DNA from: Alviniconcha marisindica
Taxonomy: Eukaryota > Mollusca > Gastropoda > Provannidae
Direction of reading: 5' to 3'
Assembly: GCA_018857735.1 (NCBI GenBank)
Contig: JABMCL010000805.1
Location: 18,501-82,500 of the forward strand
DNA length: 64,000 nt
Positions within the stretch are counted from its first letter, which is position 1. The number at the start of each line of letters is the position of its first letter. A program made the position numbers and the translations under genes. This document shows positions 1 to 11,894 of this stretch, one piece after another. Under the pieces are notes generated by a model. The model did no database searches. It was not told where the DNA came from and worked only from the letters and a program-made list of their open reading frames with translations.

Positions 1-630
1 GTGTGTGTGCTCTCCCCGTGGTTCTTCCCGTTGAAGGGAATTTATATATATATACCAGAAGTGGTCCTGTCAATGACAGTGTCAACGTATCCAATCAAGA
101 CCTGAGTTCGAAGGTAAAATGGGTGCCCTGTCAAAGGAAAACGATGTTATTGCTCCTGTCAATGTAAATTACAATGAATTGTTGCTAAAGTCGAACGAAC
201 GGAAACTGGCTTTAACGCCCAGTCAACTGTGACGGTTATATCACGGCGAGAAACAAAGAACAAAAACCCAACAACTAAAGCACTTATAAACAGTTTGATT
301 TGCTGGTTTCTGCCGTGTTCAAATCTACAATGTCCACTTTTAGCCCTGTCGGTTCGCGGTCCTCAAATGGTATGAGAATGTGTGTGTGTGTGGACAGAAT
401 GAACTTGCAGTATGCACTACGTTGGCATATCCACATATCAGTTCATTCCATACTATGCCAGTGCTATACACAAGCACAAACTCAGATACATCCTCAAACT
501 ATTTGAGGATAGTGAACTGATGGGGCTAAAAGTGGATATTGCCACTTTTTTAGTTCAAACACAAAGTGTCATCTAAAAAAGAAATTAAAGTATAATTTAT
601 AAGAGGCATTAAATTTAGGTCTGGAAGACC

Positions 631-781
631 TTAACCCTTTCACTCCCAGCACTTTTTACGCTTCACAATTTTTATCATCAACATCACTGATCATGTGATT
701 CTCTGGGTTTCCCAGAATGTTGTTCTAAACAGGGATGTTATGAATCTGCGCCAGAATGCATGGTTGGAAGTGAAAGGCATA
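631..781. mobile_element. Short TTAA-flanked MITE-like element (diverged)
   Basis: The left end reads TTAACCCTTTCACTCCCA. The right end is an imperfect inverted copy (about 764-780, tggttggaagtgaaaggcat). It is the most degraded of four elements here with ends of this type and has no coding capacity. The right-hand target copy is not preserved, so the assignment rests on similarity to the better elements at 14157 and 26695. Confidence 0.4.
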
Positions 782-1164
782 AACAGAGTTTAATCAGAAG
801 CTGAAATTTTTGATTGTTGAAAGTTTAAACTTTGACACAATGACCAATTTAAATAATCGTACATGTATACACTTGTATGTATATGTATGGATACACACAC
901 ATGCTCACTTGCAGTTGCACTCACACAAGCAAGTGCAGAAAGAACTGAAGGGCTTTATGGATTATATATTGTCAAAACTGAAAGTTCCTTCCCTAGTAAC
1001 TGGTCAGATACATGGCTGTCAGTATTAGTACTATTACTACTATAGTACTAAAGCTCTACTAGCAAATATATACCTTGCTGCCTCCGCCATCTAGAATTAC
1101 ACATATGGTCACATACACACTCATACATGCACACACACATACTCACATGCGCACATTTGCCACA

Positions 1165-1195
1165 CTCTCTCTTTCTGTCTCTCTCTGTCTCTCTG

Positions 1196-1257
<62 letters not shown>
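1165..1257. repeat. (TC)n microsatellite
   Basis: Nearly uninterrupted TCTC run with a few TG and CC interruptions at its left edge. Short reading frames inside it are low-complexity artefacts. Confidence 0.95.
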
Positions 1258-1259
<2 letters not shown>

Positions 1260-1570
1260 CTGTTGTGTTTATTTATTTTTAATTTTTCTTTGAGAACCGG
1301 TCAAACAAAATTACAGCTGGTACATGACTACATCTAACAGATTGCTGATTTTTTTCTGATATCATATATATATATAATATGGCTTTTATGCAGATCTTAA
1401 CCAGTAAAATATCCCTGGAATTGTACTGGTTAACACAAACTTTACTTGTCAAGATGGGTATTATAATAATATATATATATATAATAATTTATATTTAATC
1501 ATTATGGGTATTTATAGTATAAGTATACACATATCCTCTGTTTCAGGCACACTCAGCAACACAGATAATG

Positions 1571-1603
<33 letters not shown>

Positions 1604-1764
1604 TCAAAGGGAAAACTGGTGCTATTCTGCCATGACAAATTTCCCAAATGTTATGATACAATGAAAGTTTGCAAAACAAATAATGTGTTTAAAATGTTTA
1701 AGTGAAAGCCTGGGACTTTTGTCATGGATTTTAACACTCTTTTTGTCTTCTCATTTCCCCCCAG

Positions 1765-2202
1765 AAATACTGCCCATCCTTCGTGCACAACGAGCGCTAC
1801 TTGAGAGTGGACTGTAATGCAGACGTTGCTATTTGGGCAGAGCTGTCTTTGGACTTTGGAAGACAAAAATCAGAAGCCAAGGTTCCAGTGAACAAAGAAA
1901 TGACCGACTCTTGGGCCATCACCAGGGAACTTCCTGCAGGGGAGAACACCCCTGTCACGGCCAGCATCAAGATGGAGGACAGCATCGCTGACGAAGGAGC
2001 CGGGCCCAGGCCACAACCAGGGCTCTCACGTGACGTTGAGCGCAGCGGCTGGCAGAGGGATGCTGGTAGCGGACTGCAGGAGATTGGTGGCGTTCATGAT
2101 GCGGATGGTTTGGATCTGGGGACAAAAGCTCCTGTGGACTACAGTATGATGCAGGAGAGGCTTCATGGCAGTTTCAATCCTCTCACCCCAGCTAGCTATG
2201 TG
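1765..2202 (+). CDS. ZF-A first recognisable coding exon
   Basis: The acceptor is excellent (tttttgtcttctcatttcccc then CCAG). The reading frame is open from the first base to the in-frame TAA at 2209-2211. The proposed donor is GTGTGT at 2203, leaving phase 0; it matches the GTGTGT donor and phase 0 of ZF-B exon 1. The product is acidic and has the psi-K-x-E motif IKME (around 1968-1979), which ZF-B exon 1 has as IKQE. The first residues (KYCPSFVHNERYLRVDC) are not recognised. If 2203 is not a donor, the exon could instead end a short alternative protein at 2211. Confidence 0.65.
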
Positions 2203-3784
2203 GTGTGTTAAAAAATGAACTATTGATGTATATATATATGGTCAGAATCACTCAGTAGTTATGGTTTTACAGAGATCTATACAATACTAACATCTGTATT
2301 GTTGTGTGACTTTTAAGGCATGGTGCAGCTGTGGTAGTGGTTCAGGACTGGGTGGGGATGCAAAACAACAATATTTATTCATATTTAATATTTTTTATTT
2401 TAACCTTTTTATGTATTGATCCGAAACCAATTGTACCAGCAGAAAAACAGTAATTGCTGGTCATGCAGAAACCTTGTATCCCATCATTAAAAAAATCCAA
2501 CTTGGAGAATGTAACATGCAATTAGAAAATAGAAAACAGAAGTAGACAATACAAGTTCTCTCTAGTTCTCTCTCTCTCTGTTCCTTTGAGAAGGGCAGCT
2601 ATATTTGTACACCAAGGGTACCCGCTCATAGCTGACCTGCATGAGGCGAGAAACTAACCTCTAAAACCCTGGATGCTGCAGACCTGTGCATATTTAGGAT
2701 CCCATGGCTTTGGAAGAAAAAAAATGTTCAGGCAGAATCTGACATTCCACCAACATGAGAGAAAACTGGAGGCTGGGTAGCGCAACTCCGTTTGTGGCCG
2801 GCTTTTCTCAGCTAAAACTAAGAGACCTGCAATCAGTCATGTACACTGGCTGTTGAAAAGAGTTGTAGACATTTTTTGCAGAAAGAAAACAAAACATTGA
2901 CAAATAGAACACAAATTATACGAAACTAACTGCAGTCAGTGCTGACGATGATGCAATAACTATGATGCAAATGACTATGATGCAGATGACCATGATGTGA
3001 TGACTGTGATGTGTATGACTATGATGTGGATGACAATGCTCTAGATGACTATGATGCAATGACTGTGATGTGGATGACAATGAATGAATGATGTGATGAC
3101 TATGACCGTGATGCAGTTGACGGACCAAGGCACAGGACATGCAAGCCAGCCACCAAATTTCCTGGGGCGCTCGCTGCTGATTGGTGGAGAAGTTCTAGAG
3201 CGATGGCGACATGCAGGGTCAGCACAAGGGCTCACCTCAGACAGCGAGATCGCCTCCTTCCTTCTTGAGTTGTGAGTGTATAGCAGTCTTTATTTACTTC
3301 ACCAGGGCTCCTCAAACCCCCAATCTGTGCATATTCATGCACTTGGATCTCAGATTCACCCTTTTCCACTGTGTGTGTGAAAATTATGCTTTAAAATCCA
3401 TAGTAAGAGTGAAAATACACCTTAAAAGTCTGTCTAGCAGGTGATGACTGAGGACCACCAATTTTTCACTGAGACAGTTCAAGGTAAACAGTGCAACACA
3501 TTTTCAAAGCTGCAGTGGTACAAACGGTGCGGTCACACACAGTGTCGGTTGTGTTATCAACCAGTAACTAAAATGTCTTCTCAATGTTTATTGGCTGTTA
3601 ATAATAATAAGGTAAATTTGTAATGCGCCTAGCCTGTGGCTCAAAGCCCTGAACAAGTACAACATAACACACATAATGTACATCGAGATGGAAAAGGTTA
3701 TCAGCAATTTAATAAAGAGCTAACACATAATGTAGACATCAAAAAGGGGTCAGGCGTAACTATGTGAAAGATGCGCACGCATGC

Positions 3785-3820
<36 letters not shown>

Positions 3821-6264
3821 TACAGACTGGTAGTCTTTCTTTACCCAGTCACACAAACTGTAAGTGAATTTGTCACCAAGTGTTTACTCAACACCATATG
3901 TTAACATCCAAGACCTAAACTGCAGGTTTACCACCACAGCAATCTCAGTGGGCATTTGTAATGTGTTATTTGTGTGACTTACAGCTTTCAGTGTGTGAAG
4001 AGCAGCGATGGTGTCTATTGGTGAGGCTGACACTTTTCTGTTTCAGTTGGGACAGTGTTGAGGGGACCCGTTCCAGGAGGAGCAAGACTCCTGATGCAGC
4101 TCACCTGTGTTCCACCTGCCAAACACCGCTGACGTTAGTCTGCCTCACCTGCAACCCAGCACAGATCAAGCACAACAGCATCCCAAGTCATGGCGCGTCT
4201 TCTCAAGTGTGCGGTAACAGCATCCCCTGCAGTGATAGCGACGGTAACCATGTTGAAGATGGTAACGATATTGAAGATGACGACACCGAGGAGGATGTTC
4301 CTCTGACCATGAGCAGGTCAGCAGAGAGCCTTGAAAGTGAGACATCCAAGTCCTCTGTCTACCAAAGGTTGAGAGAGCAGCGAAAAAACAGGGATTCTTC
4401 CATTGCCACGGGTTCTCGCACAGCAGTTGGTTCTGCAAAACACGATTCTGATCTCGGTCCAAGCTTGGCAACTGATCCTAGGTGTGACCGACTCTCTGAA
4501 AGCTGTTTTGTGAAAGTGGTAGATATCGCAACCAAGCAGGCTGTGAAAACGCTGGAAGAGGAAGCACTTGTAATTCCCACAAGCAAAGCACTATCATTGA
4601 GTGGGGTCAAAAAGAAAAAACCTGGGAGGAAGAAGAATGGGGTCAGGCGAAGCAGCGCGCAGAAACTGAGCAGCAGCGGGACAAGAAGAGTCGGCCGGCC
4701 AAGAAAGCAGCAGCCTGTGAGCATCACGCACACTCGGAACAGCGATGCTATGCCGGAGGAAGTGAGGGCCAAAAGAGGGAGGGGGAGGCCAAAGAAAGAG
4801 CCCCACCTTGAGCAGCCAGAGAACAGTGATGCAGCTGAGCGGCCGTGGAAGTGCGCTGTGTGCGCCAAGGCGTTCAAAGATCGGTCAAACTGCCGGGTTC
4901 ATGAACTGGGCCACAGCAGGTCGGAGAAGCGCCACAAGTGTGAGCACTGCCCCGCGGCCTTCCGCTCCCCGGCCAACCTCCGAGCTCACAGCCGCAAACA
5001 CACGGGAGAGAGACCGTTCTTCTGTGAAACCTGCGGGAAGGCGTTTGCTCGCACAACAACGCTGGAGCAGCACAGGCGCGTTCACACCAATGACCGCCCT
5101 TACAAGTGCGAGCAGTGTGGAGAAGCATTCAAGCAGCGTGGCCTGCTCATCGTCCACCGCCGCAAAGCTCACACGTTTGAGCGGCCATTCAGCTGCACAA
5201 TCTGTGCGGCCAGCTTCGTGGTGAAAGGCCACCTCTCTGTTCACATGCAGTGCCATACAGGTCTCCGCCCGTTTCTTTGCGAGGAGTGCGGAGCGTCTTT
5301 CAAGCAAAAAGGGATCCTCAAAGTCCACAAAATGATCCACAAGGGGGTGCGCCCCTTCTCCTGCGATGAGTGTGGAAAATCCTTTTACCGGCAGGTGGAT
5401 GTGCGAGCGCACAAAAAGACACACCTCAACATTCGCAACATCATCTGCAATGTTTGCGGGGCAGCGTTTGGCAACAACAGCACACTCAAGCGGCACATGC
5501 AGATGCACACAGGCTTCCGGCCATTCAATTGCTCTGACTGCGGCAAAAACTTTGCCAGCAACTCTGAGCTGAAGGTGCACCAGAGGATCCACACGGGCCA
5601 CAAGCCCTACATCTGCGACATTTGTGACCGAGGGTTCCAGACCATGGGCAACATGAAGAAACACCGCAACAACCGCCACAAGCACGCCCCACCCTATGTC
5701 GCCCCCACCCAGAAGATGGGGTTGCAGATGCGTGAAGATCAGCGAGTGGAGGCGTACGTCTCTGCCAGTCAGAAGGCAGAACCTCTGTCCTTGGGGAGCC
5801 TGACTGCAGAACCGTCTGCATCCCGGAGTCAGCCGAGGGAACCCTTTCTGTCAGTGAGTCGGCAGATGGAGGGCATGGCAGCTTCTGCTGCAGATGAACA
5901 GGTGGTACCAGTTGCCTCCGCAGGTCGTAGTGCAGAGATGTTCGGTTATGTAGTTCACCAGGCAGAGCCGACAAATTCTGTGGTTCAGAAAGCAGAGCCG
6001 ATGACTTCTGTGGTTCAGAAAGCAGAGCCGATGACTTCTGTGGTTTTTAGGACAGCACCGATGACTTCTGTGGTGCACAGGGCAGAGCCGATGACTTCTT
6101 TGGTGCACAGGGCAGAGCCGTTCACTTCTACAGGCCACAAAGGGGAACTATTCGCTACCATCAGTCACAGGAATCAGCCGTTTTCCTCTCTTGTCCCGAG
6201 ACACTACCCCAGTGCTTCTGCCTCCCTGACCCTCAAGAAATGTTCGTCTGATGGGGAAACGTGA
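1765..6264 (+). CDS. ZF-A: 10-finger C2H2 zinc-finger protein with family N-terminal module and AT-hooks
   Basis: Three exons splice in phase: 1765-2202 (0/0), 3117-3271 (0/2) and 4047-6264 (stop TGA), giving 937 codons including the stop. The first exon is open from its acceptor; the first internal Met with a purine at -3 is at 1900 (891 residues from there), so the true start is unsettled. Order: acidic N-terminus with a sumoylation-type IKME site; family half-module 1 (GGEVLERWR, QGLTSDSEIASFLLEF); half-module 2 (CSTC x7 CLTC); acidic stretch; basic AT-hook region; ten C2H2 fingers; a C-terminal decapeptide repeat. C2H2 arrays bind DNA, so a nuclear transcription regulator is likely; the target is unknown. 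ZF-B and ZF-C share the module and its phase-2 intron. The gene is convergent with ZF-B. Confidence 0.85.
2946..3116. repeat. TGATGACTATGATG-type degenerate tandem repeat abutting a ZF-A acceptor
   Basis: Irregular 12-18-bp units of the form gatgactatgatgcaaat and gatgactgtgatgtggat run up to the splice acceptor proposed for the second ZF-A exon. The acceptor (atgcag) is itself one repeat word, so this 3' splice site lacks a normal pyrimidine tract. Confidence 0.75.
3117..3271 (+). CDS. ZF-A exon 2: first half of the family N-terminal module
   Basis: Encodes GGEVLERWR followed by GSAQGLTSDSEIASFLLE, aligning residue for residue with ZF-B exon 2 and ZF-C exon 42814-42963. The donor TT|GTGAGT at 3272 is strong and phase 2, as in both paralogues. 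The 5' edge is the weak point. Acceptor gatgcag|TTG keeps phase 0; an alternative at ggcacag (about 3132) would change phase. Confidence 0.7.
3272..4046 (+). other. ZF-A intron 2
   Basis: Non-coding, with an (AC)n tract at about 3788-3819. It ends with the acceptor cttttctgtttcag at 4046. Nothing else is recognisable. Confidence 0.7.
4047..6264 (+). CDS. ZF-A main exon: CxxC knuckle, AT-hooks, ten C2H2 fingers, decapeptide repeat
   Basis: Opens with FWDSVEG, then the CSTC x7 CLTC knuckle (about 4110-4155) and an acidic segment (about 4220-4300). A basic region at about 4608-4800 carries three AT-hook-like cores: PGRKK, VGRPRK and GRGRPKK. Ten C2H2 fingers run from about 4846 to 5682, starting WKCAVC and ending HRNNRH. 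Finger 1 has a long linker (GHSRSEKRHKC), finger 4 has H-x4-H and finger 10 has H-x4-H; several linkers depart from TGEKP. From about 5730 the tail is rich in AEP motifs and becomes a near-exact 30-bp repeat at 5950-6150. Stop TGA at 6262-6264. Confidence 0.92.
5950..6150 (+). repeat. In-frame 30-bp repeat encoding decapeptides (M-T-S-V-V-x-x-A-E-P)
   Basis: About six units of the type atgacttctgtggttcagaaagcagagccg, two of them identical, encode MTSVVQKAEP variants (VVHRAEP, VVFRTAP, LVHRAEP). Weaker units extend upstream to about 5760. The 30-bp length keeps frame, so copy number can change without breaking the protein. Confidence 0.9.
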
Positions 6265-7100
6265 TACGCCTGGCTCTGCAGGCGAAATGAAATTTGCTCA
6301 GGTGGTGATAATGTTTCCATTTGACTGGGACCTGTGATAATTATATTTGGTATTAAGGGTAAATGTGAATGTTGCTCAGATAATGGATCCCCCCCCCCCC
6401 CCCCCCCCCCCCGTCTGACATGAAAATGGGGTTTGTATATTATGCCTTTGATGGCAAAATTAAATGCAGAATCTGGGACTATTAACCCATTTTTAAACCT
6501 TGAATGAAAACTGGAGAAGAAAAGACGAATATTCAGAGAAACTAACCCTCAGATTCAAAGCATACATGTATCAGCACAGGTGCCCCCAGCGAACACCATG
6601 TTGAAAACCTCCCCATTCAGTCAGTCGATCAGTCAGTGCTCAGTTATCTGTGAACGTACCCATGAATAAACTGAGTTGCAATCATATGTGCTACATCAGA
6701 TATTTCATGATACTGTGCAGTGCTGCTGCAGTAATAATAAAGTCAGCAAATGAACAAGCAGGAGGACTATGAACTGCCAAGCTTCTGTTCTGATGACTCT
6801 GGATATGGCTACGATAGTACCACTGTCATCATTTAAATCAGCTGCTGACATAATTTATGTTTCTTTTTTTCAGACGGTTTAATATTTGACACTGTAAGTG
6901 TAATATTTTGTTACCTTTTGCTCACATGTGTACATGCCCAACATGAGGTGCATCACCTTATTTTTGTTGTGGAAATTACCCACACAGTATCTTTGTTTAA
7001 ATGTTGATGGGGTGGAGTTTGGCTTTTGGCTTTTCTTCCAGTCTTGTTTGGCACATGGAGTTTCCATACAGCTTCGACTCCATCCTGCCTAGGGTGGTGT
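6265..7100 (+). promoter_or_regulatory. ZF-A 3' untranslated region with candidate poly(A) signals
   Basis: Follows the ZF-A stop codon. AATAAA hexamers occur at 6665-6670 and 6736-6741 and are plausible cleavage signals. A 24-nt poly-C run lies at 6389-6412. No other gene is seen up to the repeats starting at about 7229. Confidence 0.45.
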
Positions 7101-7228
7101 CATTACTCAAGCACCATTATTTTGTTGTAAGTCGACTGTGATTCTCGTGACTGTGCAATGTGATATGGCATTGGTTTGGGAAGATTGTCAAATCTGACGC
7201 GACTGTGTGAATGTTGGCACATTCAGGA

Positions 7229-7425
7229 ACCATTGAATGTTGTGTGGCTCCGTGGACATTGGCATGTTAAAGGGGAACGATGTTGAATGTTGTGCGGTTC
7301 TGTGGACATTGGCATGTTAAAGGGGAACGATGTTGAATGTTGTGCGGTTCTGTGGACATTGGCATGTTAAAGGGGAACCGTGTTGAATGCTGTGCAGCTC
7401 TGTGGACATTGGCATATGGTATGGA
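7229..7425. repeat. 50-bp minisatellite, about 4 copies
   Basis: Unit of about 50 bp including gaatgttgtgcggttctgtg and gacattggcatgttaaaggg. The two central copies are identical and the outer ones diverged. Confidence 0.9.
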
Positions 7426-7429
7426 TCTG

Positions 7430-9190
7430 TGTGAATATTTCCATAATGAAGTAGACTGGTACTAAGTTTTATTTATAACAGGACCTGTGGTAAATTTGGT
7501 TGTGTCTATGTCCTTTTGGTTGATTGTTTTATACACCCCTTCCCCCATAACAAAGTTGGGGTGGGAGAGGGGAGGGGTTATACTGGAATCACAGCCTGTC
7601 TGTCTGTCAGTGTGTCTTTGTACAGATCTACAGCACTGCTCAAACTTTTGTAACCAAACTTGGTATGGCAGTGCATCATCATGAACCAAGGTGTTGTGCA
7701 GAAAACAATTGGCTGCTACTTTCTAAGTCAAGGTCACAGTGAGGACTAGTATCATCAAAATATGTCTGTTTCAACTATGTATCTTCTGAACTCATCCCTC
7801 TTTTGCTACTGTTTCAACTACACATCTTCTGAACTCGTCACTCTTTTGCGACCAGACTTAGTTTGACAGTGGAGCATCATAAGCCCAAATGCCCAAGGAA
7901 GATTTATTAGATTGCTGTGGTCAAGGTCAAGGTCATAGATTGTTGTGTGTTCAAGGTCAAAGTCATAGTGAAGGTTTGAAATTTCAATTTACTATTCTCT
8001 CTGTGCAGTACTGACCTGGGTTTGAATCCCAGGCTAGGTGTGGCAAAGGATTTTTTTTCCCAGAGGCAACTTTCAGTGAAGACTGTTAAAAATGCCAAAC
8101 ACTGGCAGCCATACCAGTGTTTGGACGGACAAAATTACTGTGCTGCGCACACCAGTAGGAATGGGTACAAACTGGTGTCTGCAGTTATGATTACACTGAT
8201 TGATGTGTTCAGTTGATTCAGTTGATTTTTTGACACTTTCACCTTAATCTTGGACAGAGTGCCCCCTCCACCCCCCCCCCCCCCCCCCCCCCCCCCCATT
8301 TTATTGCCACTAAACAATGACAAAGCAAACAGGCATTGACACTGGTTTATTTCAGTGGTTTAATGATCTTCATGTGAGAAATTATTTGGCAGTTGTAGAC
8401 TTACTTTTTATTTGTTTTCAGTGGTTGTAGACTTTTTATTTGTTTTGGGTGGTTTAATCACTTTATGATCTCCCCATGTGAGAAGATGAATTATTTGTCA
8501 GTTGTGGATTTGTTTGTTGCAAACTCCAAAATGCTGTGAAAATTGTTTGTGATTCTGATGTTGTTAATGTAGCATTGACCTGGTGCTGCTGATTAAGCCA
8601 TTTGTTGAAGTTGTTATGTAAGCATTCCCATGACACTGTGTTCTTGGATTAATTGATGAAGGTACAGTATCAAATTGTTTTGGAAAGAGGACTATACGTG
8701 GAATGAAATGGAGAAAAATCCAGTGTGGGTTTTTGTAGCAGTGATGGTAGTTCTTATGAGCATTCTGCATTTCTGTTTCATGTTTGCGAAGTGATTAGTT
8801 TTCTAGATTGACTTGAGAAAGCATATATATATATATATATATTTGAGAAAAGGTTTCCAGTTTGTGTTTTACCTACTTCTTATGGCTGTTTAAAAAAAAT
8901 CAGAATACGTATAAGTTTTTAACATGGACATATTTTTAACAGATATTGTGTACCGACAAAATGTGTAACACCCTGAGATAACCGTAATGGTTGACTGGGC
9001 GTAAAACACCAAATTACTTACTTACTTCACTTCATCATTGTGACTGAAGACTCTGACGCTTTCAGTGCCTGCTGGCTTATTTTGTTTCCATAATCCATGG
9101 ATTAATGTGCATGTAATGTGATCTTTGTGCATGTGTCTAGACACAGGGGACCTCAGTTAGCGGTCTCAACCGAAGGACTTTTGTACATTC
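7430..9190. other. Intergenic sequence without supported genes
   Basis: Contains a poly-C run (8271-8297), a TA run (8823-8842) and one copy of the dispersed element 3' end (about 8970-9030: 'tgactgggcgtaaaacacc' followed by TTACTTACTT). Short reading frames have no recognisable similarity or splice context. Confidence 0.6.
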
Positions 9191-9197
9191 TATACAG

Positions 9198-9355
9198 AAT
9201 TTGACTCTGGAGAAATCTCAGGGCACAGAATTTGATGCTGGAGAAATCTTGGGGCACAGAATCTGACTCCAGAGAAATCTTGGGGCACAGAATCTGACTC
9301 CAGAGAAATCTTGGGGCACAGAATCTGACTCCAGAGAAATCTTGGGGCAGATGCA
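9198..9355. repeat. 31-bp minisatellite, about 5 copies
   Basis: Unit gagaaatcttggggcacaga followed by atctgactcca, repeated with few changes. Confidence 0.9.
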
Positions 9356-9590
9356 ACTCCTGGAACATAACAGTCACCTGTCCATGTGGTGACAGGGTCC
9401 GTCGTGTTTGGCTTTAGATAGCAAGTGCTCATGCTCTGCACCTCTGACGCTCCTCAATACTCTGTTTTAACAGCCTTGACAATTATTGTGCCTCTCTCCA
9501 TTTTCTGCTGTTTCTGATGGATGTCTTGAAGTAGAGCTGTGAGTTTTCTGACAGCATTGCTGTAACTCAGTTTAGGTGAAGTGTTTTTGG

Positions 9591-10057
9591 GGGCGGGGAT
9601 AGCTCAGTGGTTAGAGCGCCGGGCTCATGACTGAAAGGTCACGGGTTCAAATCCCTGCAGGCGCGGCGGGAGAATTTTCTTCTCCAGGGTCGACTTTCTG
9701 TGCTGACTCTAATTTGGGTATCCATTCCACCCCTGTGTTACCGCAGTAGCACGTAAAAGATCCCGGTTATTCTGCCAAAGGTGCAGGTGGCAGGTTACAG
9801 CTAAACACGCATACACCTTACGTATGCATGAAGTGACATGGTGCATGGTTGTATGGTGTACACAGAACTTGCACCGAGATGGCTGCAGTTTCATGTGGCA
9901 CCAGCCATGTCCAGCGCTGTAAGTACACCACTTCGGTAGATATGCAAAAACGCGCTATAAAAAGCCAGTCACTCATGTAGAACCACATGCGAGCGCAGTG
10001 AGTCTGCTCAAGAGAGCGGAGAATAGCGCTATATAAGTGATCATCAATCAATCAAAC
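9591..10057 (+). mobile_element. tRNA-derived SINE, near full length
   Basis: The head carries a Pol III A box (tagctcagtggttagag, about 9600-9617) and B box (ggttcaaatcc, 9644-9654). A body of roughly 400 bp follows ('gcacgtaaaagatcccgg' ... 'gaatagcgctatataag'), ending in a simple tail (atcaatcaatc). Three further copies occur in this window (11895, 25164, 36889). The head is too degraded and extended to be a functional tRNA gene. Confidence 0.9.
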
Positions 10058-10059
10058 TT

Positions 10060-10720
10060 GTAAATGTGGGGTTTTCTTTTGTATGCATTTGTATGCGGGT
10101 TTAAACATTTTTTATTTTTTATATATATTTATTATGTCCTTGAAATATAATGAAAATTGGCTTTTAAAACTAAAGTCCTTGAAAAGTCCTTGAATTTTGT
10201 CTCCCCAAACCTGAATGAGCCCTGCTAGTACTAGTAGAGATCTTAACATTACCTCATCACAAGGTGGATTTTAAGTTAACAGAGTGTATCTAATCAAAGA
10301 CTGTATATTTAATGTGGTGTTTGGCTGAAATAAGAGTGTCACCACCATTGTGTGTGAGTCCAGTTGGTGGGAACTTGTGTTTCTGAGAAGCCATGTATTG
10401 ATGTTTATGTCTGCTCAAAATTCTTTTGTTATCCAAGATTTGTACATTGTTGGGTTTCTGAAAAGTATCATAAATAAAGAAGTTTGAAAGATTATCATAC
10501 TGGATATGATTTTGTTTTACATTCACTTTGATTTTCATACATAACTGTGATTTGTGATGTGTGTGTGTGTGTACGTGTGCATGAGAGAGAGAGAGAGCAT
10601 GTGTGTGTGTGTGTAGGAGAGAGTGAGAGTGTGTGTAGGAGATTGAGAGAGAGAGAGCATGTCTGTGTGTGAGAGAGACAGAGAGAGAGAAAGAGTGTGT
10701 GTGTGAGGGAGAGAGAGAGA
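10060..10720. other. Intergenic sequence with purine/GT microsatellites
   Basis: No gene seen. 10558-10720 is a mixed GT/GA low-complexity stretch. Confidence 0.6.
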
Positions 10721-11139
10721 GTCAAACTCCAAGCACTGGTTTACAACATCCTTCCTTCAACCACTGCTGTATTTAGTTACACCACAGGTTCCAGAAAACT
10801 GTCAGCTAACAAGCAGTTTTTTGTTGGTGCTCAAACAGTAGTAAGTTTGTTACAAACAACTCAAATTATATCAGACGTTTGTTATATAACTGACCATGTT
10901 GCATATGCCAGCTCAAATAAAACCAAAATCGTTTGAAACGAGACTGAACTTTTTTTTACCCGGGGTGGATGCGTCTCATGTTTACATGCGTGCTTGGGCG
11001 CTAGGTTGCTTCCACAGTCTTATCAGTACCCAAACCTTTCGGAGGGCACTGACCGCGTCGGTGGACAGCTGTGCAGAGATGAAGAGTGCCCCTTCAGTGG
11101 CGTGACTACATCTGGCAGAGTTTGGAGGAAGGTGCCGGA

Positions 11140-11217
11140 AAGCGATGCTCAGAGTGTGAGAGAGAGTGTGTGTGTGTGTGTGTGTGTGTGTGAGACTATG
11201 TGAGAGAGAGAGAGAGA

Positions 11218-11248
<31 letters not shown>

Positions 11249-11320
11249 CATGTGTGAGCATGCATGTGTGTGTGTGAGAGAGGGAGAGAGACAGCGCATG
11301 CATGTGTGTGTGTTTGTGTG
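11140..11320. repeat. Mixed (GT)n/(GA)n microsatellite
   Basis: Alternating blocks of gtgtgt and gagaga, including an uninterrupted GT run at about 11166-11192. Confidence 0.9.
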
Positions 11321-11894
11321 TGTGCTCATTTATGAATGCTCACTTGCAGGTGGGGTTTTACCATGCTAGAGTAGACTTGAAATGTACCACTGTCAATTTA
11401 CATACAACCAGTTTAACAATAAACCAGTTTGCTACAACTGTGCAGATCCACACACACATGAACACACACATGCTTGAACAGAAGTCAGAATGCCTTCATA
11501 ATTTACTGTCCCAATGAAGATTCTCTTGTATATATATATAAACATGATTATGTACACCTATTATAAAATCTTACCTCTTTCACGTAAATACCTTAAATCT
11601 TGTACAAAAAGTAATATAAACATCAAGGGCACTCTTTCAGTAAATCTGAAAGAAGCATTAACCTCTTAAATTATGTCTAAAAAACGAAACAAACTTATAC
11701 TGTTGCAGTCATACAAAATGCTATAAAAAGTTGGCATTAAAATCGTTAGCTGCAACCAATGAACCTGTTTGATAAAAAAAAAAAAAAAAATTTTAATCTC
11801 ATTTACCAAGTGCACAATCCTTGTTTGATTGGTAACAGTTGCCATTTAAGTGTTTAATTAGCTAGGTGTAATACAACAGTTAACACTTTTGTTA

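Larger units (their letters stand above)
1..1764. other. Non-coding, repeat-bearing sequence upstream of ZF-A
   Basis: No coding exon can be supported. The stretch holds a fragment of the dispersed element with 'acgcccagtcaac' (about 210-235, reverse orientation), a TTAA-type element at 631-781, a long TC microsatellite (about 1165-1257) and several TA runs (1366-1378, 1468-1485, 1569-1605). The pyrimidine-rich end (about 1738-1764) is the splice acceptor of the first ZF-A exon, so at least the right part is probably intron. An upstream, perhaps untranslated, exon would lie here or outside the window. Confidence 0.6.

Noticed and set aside
4885..5685. Minus-strand frame of 266 codons
   Set aside because: Antisense of the ZF-A finger array. 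Periodic finger codons give long shadow frames.
9591..9665. tRNA gene
   Set aside because: A and B boxes are present, but the sequence is the head of a SINE found several times with a long shared body. No clean cloverleaf or tRNA 3' end.
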